A stretch of DNA of 64,000 nucleotides from Pempheris klunzingeri (Eukaryota; Chordata; Actinopteri; Acropomatiformes; Pempheridae). The stretch covers positions 13,282,501-13,346,500 of the forward strand of contig NC_092016.1 of NCBI RefSeq assembly GCF_042242105.1. The letters run 5' to 3'. The notes beneath the pieces are model-generated. The model worked only from the letters and a program-made list of their open reading frames with translations, was not told the DNA's origin and made no database searches. Made by a program: the position numbers and the translations under genes. This document shows positions 47,294 through 58,622 of this stretch, piece by piece (position 1 is the first letter of the stretch; each line of letters starts with the position of its first letter).

Positions 47294-47512
47294 AGAAGTC
47301 GAAGTGACCTTGGGCAAGACACCTGAACCCCAACTTGGTCCTGAAGCATAGCTTCAGTGTGTGAATGTGTGTGAAAGAATAGGCTCCTCTAACTTAGATT
47401 CCTCCTGCATGAATGATGTGTGAATGGGTGAATGGGGATGTAATGTAAAAGCACTTTGAGTAGCTGAAATGACTAGAAAGGCGCTATACAAATACAAACC
47501 ATTTACCATTTA
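47294..47512 (+). repeat. Dispersed fish repeat nested in the Tc1-like element
   Basis: It carries the familiar sequence order GTGACCTTGGGCAAGACACC, GTGTGAATG, GTGAATGGG, AAAGCACTTTGAGTAG, and AGAAAGGCGCTATACAAATAC followed by CCATTTACCATTTA. It begins right after Tc1 sequence (GTGTACCAAGAAG) and ends at the Tc1 right terminus, so it was inserted into, or replaced part of, that element. Confidence 0.7.
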
Positions 47513-47531
47513 ACTTTTGCCCTGTATTGTA

Positions 47532-50500
47532 TATACTATCTCAACACACTGTAATATCTATAGAACACTTGTTCATTGTTGCAGAATTTTTTGTTGTATG
47601 TTCAGAGTATGTATGGGTTTTCTAGCTCTAGTTGTGCTGTAGTGTGATGTTTTGATGAACAGGTTCTTGTATTATTTGTATATGTGAACATGGTGTGACT
47701 GCGTGGTCTGTTAACTGTTGATGGTGCAGTAGCAATGACAAATAAAACTGAAGAAGAAGAAGGCTGTGAGCTCATGTCAATGCTTTGTTTCAAAACATAA
47801 AGGCTTTGCTTTATCAGCCGAAGGACCTCATCATGTCGGTCAAGCTTTAAGGACACAATTTCTTGTGACGAGAAACACTGAATGTAAACAACTTTTCAGG
47901 GTACTTTTTACTAACCAGCAACACACAAGCCAGGCCTCTCCACGGGATTTAGCTACATAACAGTATTGCAAATGCTATAATGTAATTCATTCAACAATTA
48001 TGGTCAATTGTGAACAGATAACAAGTTGACAGTTCTTCAAATATGGTTTAAATGATCCAGCTAAACCGATAACGTGATTTAATTTTCCTAATTCAATTTT
48101 GATCAGCTAATTTATTTCTTCGAATGCAGCTGGAGGATTAATTTGTTAATCTTAAACCTTATTCTGGGGGAAAAGAAACATGAGCGCAGACAAAACCATA
48201 TGATTGTGCTGATTATGTTAATGGCCACTTGATTGGGGGACATGGCACTGTGGTAACAAACAGCACTTAAACATATTCTAGCAAATAAAATACAGTAAAA
48301 TGCTGCCAAGATCTTTCATAAAGCATATTGAAGGTCCCCTTAAACCAGAGATGGCAAATGTGGTATAGCTGGTATATTTCCAGCAAATTGAGTTCAGTGA
48401 TTAAGTCTCACATGCATAATGTTCCTATTGGCTTAATGCTTTAATCCAAGTACGTACAAGTATCTTGCAAGTGCATTTTATACATTTTAGTGTATATCTG
48501 ACAAATCCTATTCATAATGCCATAATTTCTGGTATGTTTATATTTAAATGCCATCATTTCTGGTTTCTCTGGTCACAAGTTGAATTTATCTCGTTTGCTC
48601 ATAGTTTCCAAAACAAAATATATTACTAGGTCATTCTTTTAAGTGTATGCATCTGATTTGATTTTATTGCATATCCTATTTAACATAGTCCTTACTGTGA
48701 ACATAACGAAACCGATCTCGATGACAATTTCTTATGATTTAAATGGTATTATCTTAAGTTGTAATTAGATAATCATTTTTCCATATATGCCTCTAAGGAA
48801 ATTAGTCAGCTGCATCTTAACAAAGGATAACAAACAAAGGTGATGTATGGGGCTCTTGGTCATGATCCAGCTAACTGTAAAGAAGCCTTTTGCAGCTTTC
48901 CTTAAAGAAATGTTGCTCTGACAACAGCCCCAGATACATTTTCTGCTTTGAAAAAACAAAAACCCAGGTTTACATCAAATCATCCACAATAGATTTAAGA
49001 TAATTAATTAATTCATGTGATGACTGCAATAGTTTAACTTCAGTCCGAAAGTAAAGATGTGTCTGACATGTGTTATCATTTTTTTAGTAATTCTGGTAAT
49101 GATTATACACAGGGATACTTACGTTTCATTCTACAGTAATATCTCATGGATAATTAAATGTGGCTTGTACTAGGACCAGTTAAAACCTACATTACCTATG
49201 CTCCGTTTGAGTGCAGTAAAGATTTTTTTGTTTTTCATAAAACCTCTTGAACACAGAAACTGAATTACCAGCACCGACTTCTCTTTGATTTATTTTCCGT
49301 TGGTCATTTAGCACCGGCCATGCATCGTATTTTTGTGGCTGCCCTCCAGTGCTACTCTGCTCATCCAGTTCTTCCTCAGAGAGGTGCTGTTCCCCAAGGA
49401 TTCACACAAAGAGAGAGAAAGAAAAAACTTTTCTGCTATTGGTTGAACATGACAGGGCTGCCAGCTCTCACCCACTGAGTGTGAGATACACCAAAATGGC
49501 TTAGATCCCCCACTCTTGCTCTTTGTCTCTTGTACATGCAGAGAATTGCAAAATATGGGGGACTGCAGTGTTTTATTTGAAAAAAAGTCTAACTGTGTTC
49601 CAAATGAATGAAAACATATGGCTTAGCCTTGTCCTGTGAAACACCACTGGTCATACACTTGTCCTCATAGGAGAAAGCAGAAATCTAAAGGAATTGCTTC
49701 CTTTGTTATTTTGGCAACATTTCTTCAAAAACAACAGAATATGTGACACTGAAATAGCTTCATATTTAATTGGTGATTTTAACAAAATATTGTACAGGAA
49801 AATATTTGTTTGTACATGCTTTCATTTTTGAATGTGTTGAAAATGAAATCAGATTAAAACCCACACCTCTTCAAAGCAAGGCACCATGTGCATTATTCCT
49901 GTTTCCAGGAGGGTCATGTGAATCTTTAGCCATTTTCTTAGGAGGTGCATTCCCTGTAAAGTAATGATGAAGGGAGGAGGGAGATTAGTTCTTTGAAGGG
50001 CTGGAGACATGCTTCCTCCTCAAGATGAAACACACAGGCTCTAAATGATTATTTGTTGTATGGGACTGCAGTAATGTCAGGTCTGAAAGTGATTTTAATG
50101 ATATATACATGGTGAGTTACTACATAATATGATTTGATTTTGAAGGATAAGGATGCTTATCTTGAACATTTTCAGCCCTGTACATTTTGTCTGTTTTAGT
50201 AGAGCAGCTTGTTGGAATTCAACACATCTCTCTGCTCATTCTGCTTTTTTTAAATTAGTAATTCTACCTTCTCTGGTCATGTGCTCAGGCTGTGTATGAA
50301 AGGAGTCTTGAATTCAAGAATGAAGAAAACACCCATATGAGACAGCATTTTTTAACCAATGGCCTTATTGTAAAATCTCCAATACCTAGCAGACTGTACT
50401 GGGTTCATTGTTAGTAATACAAATATTCATCTTAAACAGACGTGTGTGTAAATAAGTAAAATTTTAACCCTGATGGTACTGCCATAGAGCGGCTCGATAT

Positions 50501-50945
50501 CATACACAGTGGACAATTATTTTGCAGCATCTTCAGAAGGAAGCAGCATTACTGGCATGATTTATCAGTGACATAGCACCTAAAATACAATTTTAATCTT
50601 CATTGATGGGATAAGTTAGAATATCATTATGCTGGAGCATTAGTAAATAAACGTGAAATAAAGAATGTTCTCCTCTTATAGGATGACTGTAGCAGCAAAA
50701 GGCAGCAGACATATGCTTGATATCAGCTTTGAGTCGATGTGAAGCTGCCTGTGTGAGCATGTGCTTTCAAGCATATTCCAGTAGATGGCACTGATGCTCA
50801 GTTTTTAAAAAAAGCAGCACTGTTAAGGCCTCAATGATTAGGCTGGAGCAGTGAAATAAGTCCCCTGGATGAGATGAAAAGATGACAATGAAGCACAGTG
50901 AAAGTAGATAGATAGATTTTTTTTCTTTGTTTGTTTTTTTAAAAT
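47532..50945. other. Noncoding AT-rich stretch
   Basis: Nothing recognisable except a terminal-looking AATAAAACTGAAGAAGAAGAAG at about 47741-47762, which could be the tail of an old retroposed copy. No long or conserved frame. Confidence 0.5.
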
Positions 50946-50958
50946 GATAACCTCTGGG

Positions 50959-51322
50959 AGGCAGCATGGTGGTGCTGTGGTTAGCACTGTTGCAAGAAGG
51001 TCCCGGGTTCAAATCCCGGTTTGAACTCGGGGTCTTTCTGTGTGGAGTTTACATGTTCTCCCCATGCTAGCGTGGGTTCTCTCCGGGTTCCTCCCACAAT
51101 CCAAAGACATGCACATTAGGTTAATTGATAACTCTAAATTGCCTGTAGGTGTGAGTGTGAGAGTGAGTGGTTGTCTGTCTGTCTGTCTGTATGTGGCCCT
51201 GCGATTGGCTGGTGACCAGTCCAGGGTGTACCCCGCCTCTCGCCCGAAGTCAGCTGGGATAGTCAGCTCCCCCCGCGACCCTGACGGATAAGCGGTATAG
51301 AAAATGGATGGATGGATGGATG
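50959..51322 (+). mobile_element. tRNA-headed SINE (364 bp) with 13-bp target duplication
   Basis: The left end carries RNA polymerase III promoter boxes: an A-box-like GCTGTGGTTAGCACTG (about 50975) and B box GGTTCAAATCC (51006-51016). A conserved body follows (TGGAGTTTACATGTTCTCC, CAATCCAAAGACATGCAC). The 3' tail is GGATAAGCGGTATAG..., then GGATGG repeats. It is flanked by GATAACCTCTGGG on both sides (50946-50958 and 51323-51335). The perfect 13-bp duplication indicates target-primed insertion that is fairly recent. Confidence 0.92.
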
Positions 51323-51514
51323 GATAACCTCTGGGTAACAACTTGGTTAAAAAGTACATAAACAAATAAAAAGAACAAAGAATAATTATGCAATATTCTG
51401 CTTGTGCATTTGAAAAAATAATAATGATCTTGATTTATTCATTTATTTATTTATTTATCTACTCATTTATTTTCATGTAGCCTAATTGTCAATGAGAAAA
51501 AGGCTAATCATTTC

Positions 51515-51655
51515 CGGCCGCCATCTTTGTTTGGCTGAAGAAACGTCGGATGTAATTTTCTGGAAACTCTGTTGTGCCGTCAAGTGGAATATTTTTCGTG
51601 TCAGATGGACAGAAAAATCTGGGAAGATCCTAAAGAAACCGTCTTCAATGCCGTG
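51515..51655 (+). CDS. Possible first exon (5' UTR and start) of an unrecognised plus-strand gene
   Basis: An ATG at 51605 opens 17 codons (MDRKIWEDPKETVFNAV) that end at a strong donor, GTG followed by GTAAGT, at phase 0. Upstream (51513-51530) lies TTTCCGGCCGCCATCTTTG, which combines ETS-like and YY1-like motifs found at housekeeping promoters; YY1 sites of this kind often sit just after the start site. The codons look protein-like, but no next exon was found up to the window end, 12 kb away. I do not recognise the protein. It could be the start of a gene with a long first intron. Confidence 0.4.
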
Positions 51656-52562
51656 GTAAGTTTCAAAGTAAGTAGCTACTACGCAGGTTTGTTTTTATAC
51701 ATTTTGCCTTGTTTTGAGAGAGAGATGCCTTCCACCTGCAGCATAGCTGTAGTACCGGTAAAAAAGTATAGAGCCCAATGGACTTACTACAATTACTTAC
51801 TATAAATACTCTCTTTATTGTGCTGGTATTCAGTGAAATTAGAGTTGAAAGGTTAGCAATATCCAAAAAGACACTTTTTATTTAACTTGTAGGCTACTGC
51901 ATGTTTTTGTCCAAGGTTAAGTCTTTCTGTCTTGTATCAAAAATATGTGTCTTTGAATAGTTCAAGAGTGAGACCATTACAGAGGCCAGCAATGAGCAAA
52001 AAAAATCTTTAAATGTTATTATTGTAGTTCCTTGTAACATCATTTCAGCTCATCATTTCAATCATTCCCCAATATAATGTCAGAAAAGAGGTATGTATTG
52101 CAATTATGTTGAACTTAGATTGATCAACAAGTATTATCCCAGTGAAGTGAGCTCCATTTGCTGTTCCCTGAATGCACCTCCTTTGCCATTCAAACTTATT
52201 AAATGACTTGTGAGCACACTGCCTTTTAATGTGACTGCTACATTAGAGATGTGAGTCACACAGGTTGGACTAAGTGTAAATTTTTCATTCATGTTGAAAC
52301 TCAAGTGATGCCTCTGAAATTAGCTTCTTGGCCATGCTGAACACCTTTTTAAATAGTTCCCAAATGCTTCTTCCTTTACACATGCCAGTCACTTATTTTC
52401 ACCAGTCAGTGAGGAGGTCAGTGGGGAGGGGGAGCATATGACTCTCTGAGATCCATCGTAGGAACTATAATAAACTAATGCAGTGTCAAGGACGTGGTCC
52501 CTCATCGGCTTTGTGCATTTCCCTTCTTACACCTGTTGATGTGCCAACCATGCTGTTGACTG

Positions 52563-52740
52563 TTAGGGCTGCAACTAATTATCTCCATTATAGATTGTTC
52601 TGCCGATTACTTTGTCAATTAATTGCTTTGTCTGTAAGATGTCATAAAATAGTGAAAAATGCCCATTGCAATCTCCTGGAGTCCTAGGTAATGTCTTCAA
52701 ATGTCCAGATTATGGATTATGTGGCTGATAGTTTCAGATG
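52563..52740 (+). repeat. Dispersed fish repeat, copy 2 (GCTGCAACTAATTA... family)
   Basis: Begins GGGCTGCAACTAATTATC, with TCATAAAATAGTGAAAAATG and AATGTCTTCAAATGTCCAG further on. Same family and strand as the copy at 11960. Confidence 0.65.
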
Positions 52741-53842
52741 TATTGTTGAGGATTGCCCACAATTATATTTCTATGCTTTGGGGATGAATTGGCAATATGT
52801 TCTCATCTGAATGATAGCATTAATGACTTTCAGGATTTCACACACTCTTTAAGCTATAACCCAAGCTGGTGTGTGTGTGTGTGTGTGTAACACAGGGCTT
52901 TCAGCTGCATGCCCTCCTCCTTACTTTTATCTTAATAGGATAATTAAATGATGGTGAGTGGTGCAGTTACTTGGTCTTATTACTACAAACGAATGCGTCA
53001 GATTTAGTATGTAATTAACTTAAACAGCTTCGTAGACCTTTAAATCACACAACAGTTAGGAATTTATATAATGAGATGAAAAGTGACTTTCATTATTAAT
53101 CATGACACTATAAACTATTTTTCAATGTCTGTGAGTAACCACTTAGTCTCTGTTTGTAGCAATAATGTGAAACACAAGTGTTCAGTGTGTTTATGCTTGT
53201 CTGACCAATGGTTTAGAGAGCGAAAAGTATATTGAATTCAGAGTGGCATGAAACAGAAAACAGATCCTTTTGCTGGTGAAGCTGGGACCCTGTATTAAGT
53301 GTTTTTGTGTCGATATGTGGATGGAAAGATTAATCCATCATCAAAATTGTTAATGAGTTAATCATCCATTAATCTAATAATTTCAGCTGTACGATTCATA
53401 ACTCTTCATGTTATGTGGTTCACCTAGCCACACTAGTAGAACACAGTGTTGAATTTAAGCTTAGACTCTATAGATAGATTCATGTTTGTCTTCTTGTACT
53501 CAGAGAGAATTATCTCAATAAGGTAGTAAACTGTGTCTACTATGAAAAGTCAGCTGTAATCAGTGATTCTCTTTCGTTACTGGTTTCAGTTTATTCGAAT
53601 ATGACGGAAAGTGCTGTGATTTAACTACAGTAATTGTCATTTAAGGGATGGAAACTGAACACCTTTCTTTGGGGAGGGCAAACATGTATCTGTTTTATCT
53701 CAGATCTAAATGTCACATCCCTTTCTCTGCTGCCAATAAAGACTTCATAGAGGGTTAAGTTAATACCCTCTAGCCGTCCCCCAGGTCTACCTAATATTGC
53801 TTCACACACTGATCTGAAATATTTAGTCATCATTGTGCTGTG

Positions 53843-53859
53843 TTTTTTTTTTTTTTTTT
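53843..53859. repeat. T17 homopolymer
   Basis: A run of T between GTG and CATCCC. Confidence 0.9.
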
Positions 53860-55114
53860 CATCCCATAAACAAATCCAGGATGTTGACAGAGGTGTGTTC
53901 AGGGGGCCACTAGGGGGAACCCAATCCATCATCATGTGGCATAATTCACTGCAGTCTACTTTGAGATGTGGGTGCAGTGTAAGATGGTGAGACTGTATCT
54001 TGCAGCAACCTCTGTACAATGTAAAACAAATCAAGTGCGAGAGCTCTGCAATGAATACTACCTTTCCGAAGCCTGATTGTTTCATTCAGGCATTGATTTA
54101 ACCCTCTGATTCTGCCTTTAGTCTTATAGGGCACAAAATATTAGACACGTCTGACTTTAATATACAAGTAATGCAATTCCAACTACTGCACACTATGGCC
54201 TCAGTTGCCCACTCCTGAGTTTAATCTTTTTGTAGTTATTTCAGAGATATTATGTTGGATTATTACTCTATACATCTCTTGATTTTATCTTGTCTAGCCC
54301 CTGAAGGGGACACTCACTGAAAGTAGACAAAAGCAGGGAGAGAATGTATGGTCTGTAACAGGTTTGAGTACATCAGAGTGAATGATTTTGCCCTTCTTTA
54401 TTTTGAACGTTTTAGGTATCTTGTATGGTCTCACACTCAAAATGCAGATTTCTTGCCTCAGGCAGTAAAACAAGAAGTTTGGTATTTTTCTCTAAATTAA
54501 CTTAATTGTAATTTACCCATTGTTTTTGTCGTATGATGGTTGTGTGGTGGTTGCTGTCACTCGGTTTTTGCACCCACTCCTGGAATCATATCCCTGTTAA
54601 TCTATTACTCTGTGGATAAGTGCATGGTAACGTCATGGCTTGGCTTCACCCTTGAAACATCAAACTCAACCTTTTTATCCAGAAACCAAGGGTGAAGAAT
54701 TCAAATTTTCCTTGCATCTGCCAGTTCAGAGAGTCACAGATAACCTCTGTGTGCTTTTCATGATTGATGTGTTTTAGGGAGGCTTTGGTATACATGAGAC
54801 GCTGCTGAGACTGACATTGGACAGATGAGGCAGGATAGAAGTAGACAATTCATTGGTCTGGCTGCTCTCAAGATGCAGCTCTGCATGAAAGTGTGACAAA
54901 AGCCGTGACAGAAATGCACTGGACATGAGGAAACAGGCAACATTTTGTGCTACTATACTTTAAAATGTATTACTGTGGAGAAGAAGATGGAAAAACTTAA
55001 AAGCTACAGAACTTTTTTTTTTGTAGGAAAACAGGGTAATTTCATTCACTGTTGCTGGTTTGGACCACAGACTGTAAGAGAAACAACAAGACAGCTCCCC
55101 AAAAGTGAGCTGCC

Positions 55115-55565
55115 TAAAAGTGAAGCCAAAATATCGCCATCTCCCCTTGGTGGATGGCTGCAGTGTAGGTCATAAAACCCACCCCCTCCATGTTAGCGGA
55201 TGGGCATGAGCAAAACTAAAAAACGAACGTTCAAACGAACGTTTTCAAAAAGATGGTTTCTGACATTTTGGGTAATTCTTGTCACGCTGATGTATGTTCA
55301 AGTAGTCTTTTTTTTTTCCTGAACAGTTTGGTTTTAATTAGTTATTTGATGCAATTAAAAGGGAGTGGCACGTCATGATTGACAGCTACCTCTAACCCGT
55401 GATTGGGTTGGCTGGGTGTATTCGGAACCAGAGTGATTCGAGCCGAAGCTGCACCAGCATAAGATGGCAGCAGCTGTACTTAGAATATTTTGGCTCCATT
55501 TTTGTACAGTGGAAGGAAGCTGAGATGTGCCGTCCGTCTTTAAATACAGTCGATGGTTTGGACCA
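55115..55565 (+). repeat. Dispersed fish repeat (AAAGTGAAGCCAAAATATCG family)
   Basis: Ordered pieces of a common percomorph repeat: AGTGAAGCCAAAATATC, GGATGGCTGCAGTGTAGGTC, CCATGTTAGCGGATGGGCAT, GTGATTGGGTTGGCTGG, TTTTTGTACAGTGGAAGG and CCGTCTTTAAATACAGTCG. Its 3' end matches the copy at 38.4 kb in inverted orientation. The open frames across it are incidental. Confidence 0.65.
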
Positions 55566-55892
55566 TGCCCCTTTAGGACTGTATTGCTCACAGCAGGGCT
55601 GTCTGGAGATTGTATTACTCTGCATGATGTCACAGCCTCCAGCAGCCACTCTATACAGGTGCAGACCTGTCCTGCTCATGACTTTGTTGTTGATTTACTC
55701 CTTTTGTTCTCAGAACAGCCAGTGCCTTAAAGCTTAATGCAGTATTTATGATCACAATGTCAGGGATGTTCTTCCAACTACATTCATGGGGGTAAAGGGC
55801 TAGTGAACCCACCTGCTACAAGCGTTAGGCCATATCTGCACTAACCTCTGCATGTGGATAATGTTACAAAGCCTGTTGTCCAACCTTTTGCT

Positions 55893-56045
55893 ATAAGCAG
55901 AGCTGAAACAATTCGTTGATTAGGCAATATTTTTGGTGATCCAGTCATCGTTTCAGTAAATCAGTCGAAAATTGCCGAAAATACAAAACATTTGAGAATG
56001 TTTGTGAATTTTTGGTCTTTGGACTGTTGGTTTGATCAAGCTTTG
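55893..56045 (-). repeat. Dispersed fish repeat, copy 3 (family of 11960)
   Basis: AGAGCTGAAACAATTCGTTG at the left is the reverse complement of the end of copy 1 (AATTGTTTCAGCTCT). The remainder is diverged. Confidence 0.5.
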
Positions 56046-56094
56046 TTAAAATGCCTCCTTCAGCTCTGAGAAAATTATAATCAAGGTTTTTATG

Positions 56095-56545
56095 CTTCTG
56101 CGCTGGCCGTGGCTGGAAGCAATATGTTATCTGTTTGTCCGTCCTTGTCTAGTGAATGAGATATCTCAGGATCGTCCTGGGGGAATTTGTTAAGATTTAG
56201 CACAAACGTGCACTTAGACTTAAGGTAGAACTGATTAGAATTTGGTGGTCAAAGGTCACTGTGACTTTACAAAACACATTTCCAAATTCAAGCTTCGTAC
56301 ATCTATAATGACAGAATTTCACACAAATGTCTTATAGATTAAAATGATGAAGTGACTTTTTATATCTAAAGGTCAAAAGTCGTCTTCATTGTGCCATTGT
56401 CATGTTCAGCAAAAACACTTTTATTCAACACCATAACTCAGGAACAGAAGGGGAGATTGTGTATCAGATTTAGTTGGATACTGAATTGGTTACTCTAATC
56501 TTGGGTCTTGACAGACATTGATGTAAACTTCAACTTGACTCATTT
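56095..56545 (+). repeat. Dispersed repeat pair, copy A
   Basis: Shares ordered blocks with 58300-58622: GGTGGTCAAAGGTCACTGTG, GACAGAATTTCACACAAATG, AAAATGATGAAGTGACTTTT, CAGGAACAGAAGGGGA, TTGGATACTGAATTGGT and ACAGACATTGATGTAAACT. Copy A extends further to the left (GTCCGTCC...GATATCTCAGGATC). Confidence 0.75.
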
Positions 56546-57814
56546 GGGCAACTCAGTTTGAGACTTAATACAAAACTTGGCCATCAAAAACACAACCAAG
56601 TGATGCCCCTTGTGACTAATAAACAAGCTTAGCAAAGCTCTGCCACATTGATAGTCCTGCCAGTGTGCTGCAATCAGCTCCCAGGTATGACCAGCCTGAA
56701 AGTCGGGTGGATTTACAGAGTGGAGGATGAAGTTGTTGTAGGTTAAAACTACGAACGACTGACTTTTTGACTTATTGTTAGGGGTTGGCAAGCTAACGAT
56801 TATCACTTTTTGGACAGACTTTACATTCTAGCATTGCATCCAGCAAGTCACCGCTCAAAACCACTCGCCCTGCTGGATACACTATGTGATTACACCATTT
56901 CTAAATGTCACAAGCATTTTTTTTCAGTCTCTATAGTAACACCAGCCACATTTTTCAATTCTGTGCAGTGGATATGGTTTTTATTTGGTTAATCAATCAG
57001 CTGCTGTGTCACAATCAAAAGTTTACAATGTACTGAGTGTGGCAGTTGGTTTGATTCCCCAATTGCTTTGTCTGGTCATGGTTTTAAGTTGATATTAGTA
57101 CACATACAGTGTATGGATTGACTGAGAGGAAATCACCTTTGCTACATCACCTCAGTTTCTTGGCCTGAGAGCAAACAATAGATTTGATTTATTCTTCTTT
57201 GATTTGTCATTCACATTTATCTTTTAGCTCCCCTTGCTTTTGAACACAAGACTAGGTTTTATCGTTTCAGGCTTTGACTTGACTTCTGTGATGACAAGCC
57301 AAGTAACAGACACAGAGCTTTTGTCTCTACCCTTCTGATTTAATCTAGCACCTGTTTGCTATGCAAAGCCTCAAGAAGGGTTCTTTGATATAGGGGTGTG
57401 TATATGTGTGCGCACGTGTGTGTGTGTGTGTGTGTTTGTGTGTCCAAGAGCAAAATGTGATGGTATCACTTGTATGCGCTCACTAATCCGTGCTCTAAGG
57501 GTGGCCACAAGTATTTGATTTTGTGTGTTTATTTCCGAAGTTAGTATAGAATAGCTATATAGGTTAGTCCAAACTGGATCGCACTAGTCTGTTCCAGCTG
57601 TTTGTTAGTCAGACCATGACCTTAAAAGAATAAATAATTAATCATAGAGTTGCTGTGGGCTGAAAATCAAGAATTTATCTGAAAGCATTAAATAAATTTC
57701 GCATCTTTTCACAATGGATCAAGATTCACATACATTAAGGAATAAATTAGCACAAACGAAATGTTTAAATGTTGTAACTCTGAAACGGATTAGACTTTTA
57801 AATGTTTTTTTACT

Positions 57815-57990
57815 AAAGCTGCAACAATTATTCCATTAATAAATCAAAAGAAAACTACTTTATATATTAATCATAGCATTTATCTTTTTTCCAACAAAAA
57901 AGTGAAACTGATAATTCTAGCTTCATAAATGTGAAGATTTTTAGTTTTTTGAAATTGTGACAGGAACTTGTTGACATTTTTGACAAAATC
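57815..57990 (-). repeat. Dispersed fish repeat, copy 4 (family of 11960)
   Basis: AAGCTGCAACAATTATTCC and ATTAATAAATCAAAAG resemble the inverted right end of the family. Strongly diverged. Confidence 0.45.
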
Positions 57991-58299
57991 TATTTTACTC
58001 TATATGGGACCATAATTTACTAAATTAACATCATGCTGTATTGAAGACGACATGAAACTAGCGACTGAGACCATAAACTCATTAGGAAAATGTTTACTAA
58101 GGAATAAATCTTGTGAGAAGTAGGGTCATTTTTCTCATAGACTTCCATTCATTCTGACTTCTATTTGCAACCAGCAGAGTCGTCTCCTGCTGGTCATTAG
58201 AAAGAATGCAGGTTTAAGGCACTACCGCATTGGCCCCACCATTTAGAACCGGAAACAATTTCCTCTTCTTTTATTTTATACAGGCAAGGGGATCATTTG

Positions 58300-58622
58300 G
58301 ATCATTTTGGTGGTCAAAGGTCACTGTGAACACAAACATTTCTGTCAATAATTCAGAAATACTCTAATACTCTAATTATGACAACATTTCAGACAAATGA
58401 CTTATAAGATGAAATGATGAAGTCATTTTATTTCCAAAAGGTCAGAAGTCCCCTTCAGTATGATGTCATAAAGTTCTGCAAAAGCAGTTTTCTGGCTGTT
58501 TTTCAGCGCCATAAGTCAGGACCAGAAGGGGAAATCGAGACCACATTTCACTTTTGGTTGGATACTGAATTGGTGGCACTCATTTTGGGTCTGGACAGAC
58601 ATGGATGTAAACTGCAACTTTA
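58300..58622 (+). repeat. Dispersed repeat pair, copy B
   Basis: Direct-orientation relative of 56095-56545, about 2.1 kb away, sharing at least six ordered blocks (for example TGGTGGTCAAAGGTCACTGT and TTGGATACTGAATTGGT). The 71-codon frame inside it is incidental. Confidence 0.75.

Larger units (their letters stand above)
46072..47531 (+). mobile_element. Decayed Tc1-like DNA transposon with nested insertion
   Basis: The left end TACAGTACTGTGCAAAAGT (46072-46090) pairs with the right end ACTTTTGCCCTGTATTGTA (47513-47531), 16 of 19 positions inverted-complementary, with TA at the ends. Inside, broken plus-strand frames at 46400-47250 resemble a Tc1 transposase (VVILHQQGLSKK, SRRAVQALLNKHRTT), with many frameshifts and stops. 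From about 47294 to 47512 the expected 3' part is replaced by another dispersed repeat. Confidence 0.88.

Noticed and set aside
47738..47763. Processed pseudogene tail (AATAAAACTGAAGAAGAAG)
   Set aside because: No parent coding sequence could be recognised upstream; noted only as a possible retroposed end.
50966..51040. tRNA gene
   Set aside because: A- and B-box-like motifs are present, but the sequence does not fold as a tRNA and is the head of a SINE with a target duplication.
53621..54085. Minus-strand frame of 154 codons
   Set aside because: It crosses a T17 run (poly-Lys in translation), with no domain, no splice support and biased composition.
55373..55737. Overlapping frames of 86-112 codons
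   Set aside because: They lie in a dispersed repeat, on both strands, and are interrupted in its other copy.
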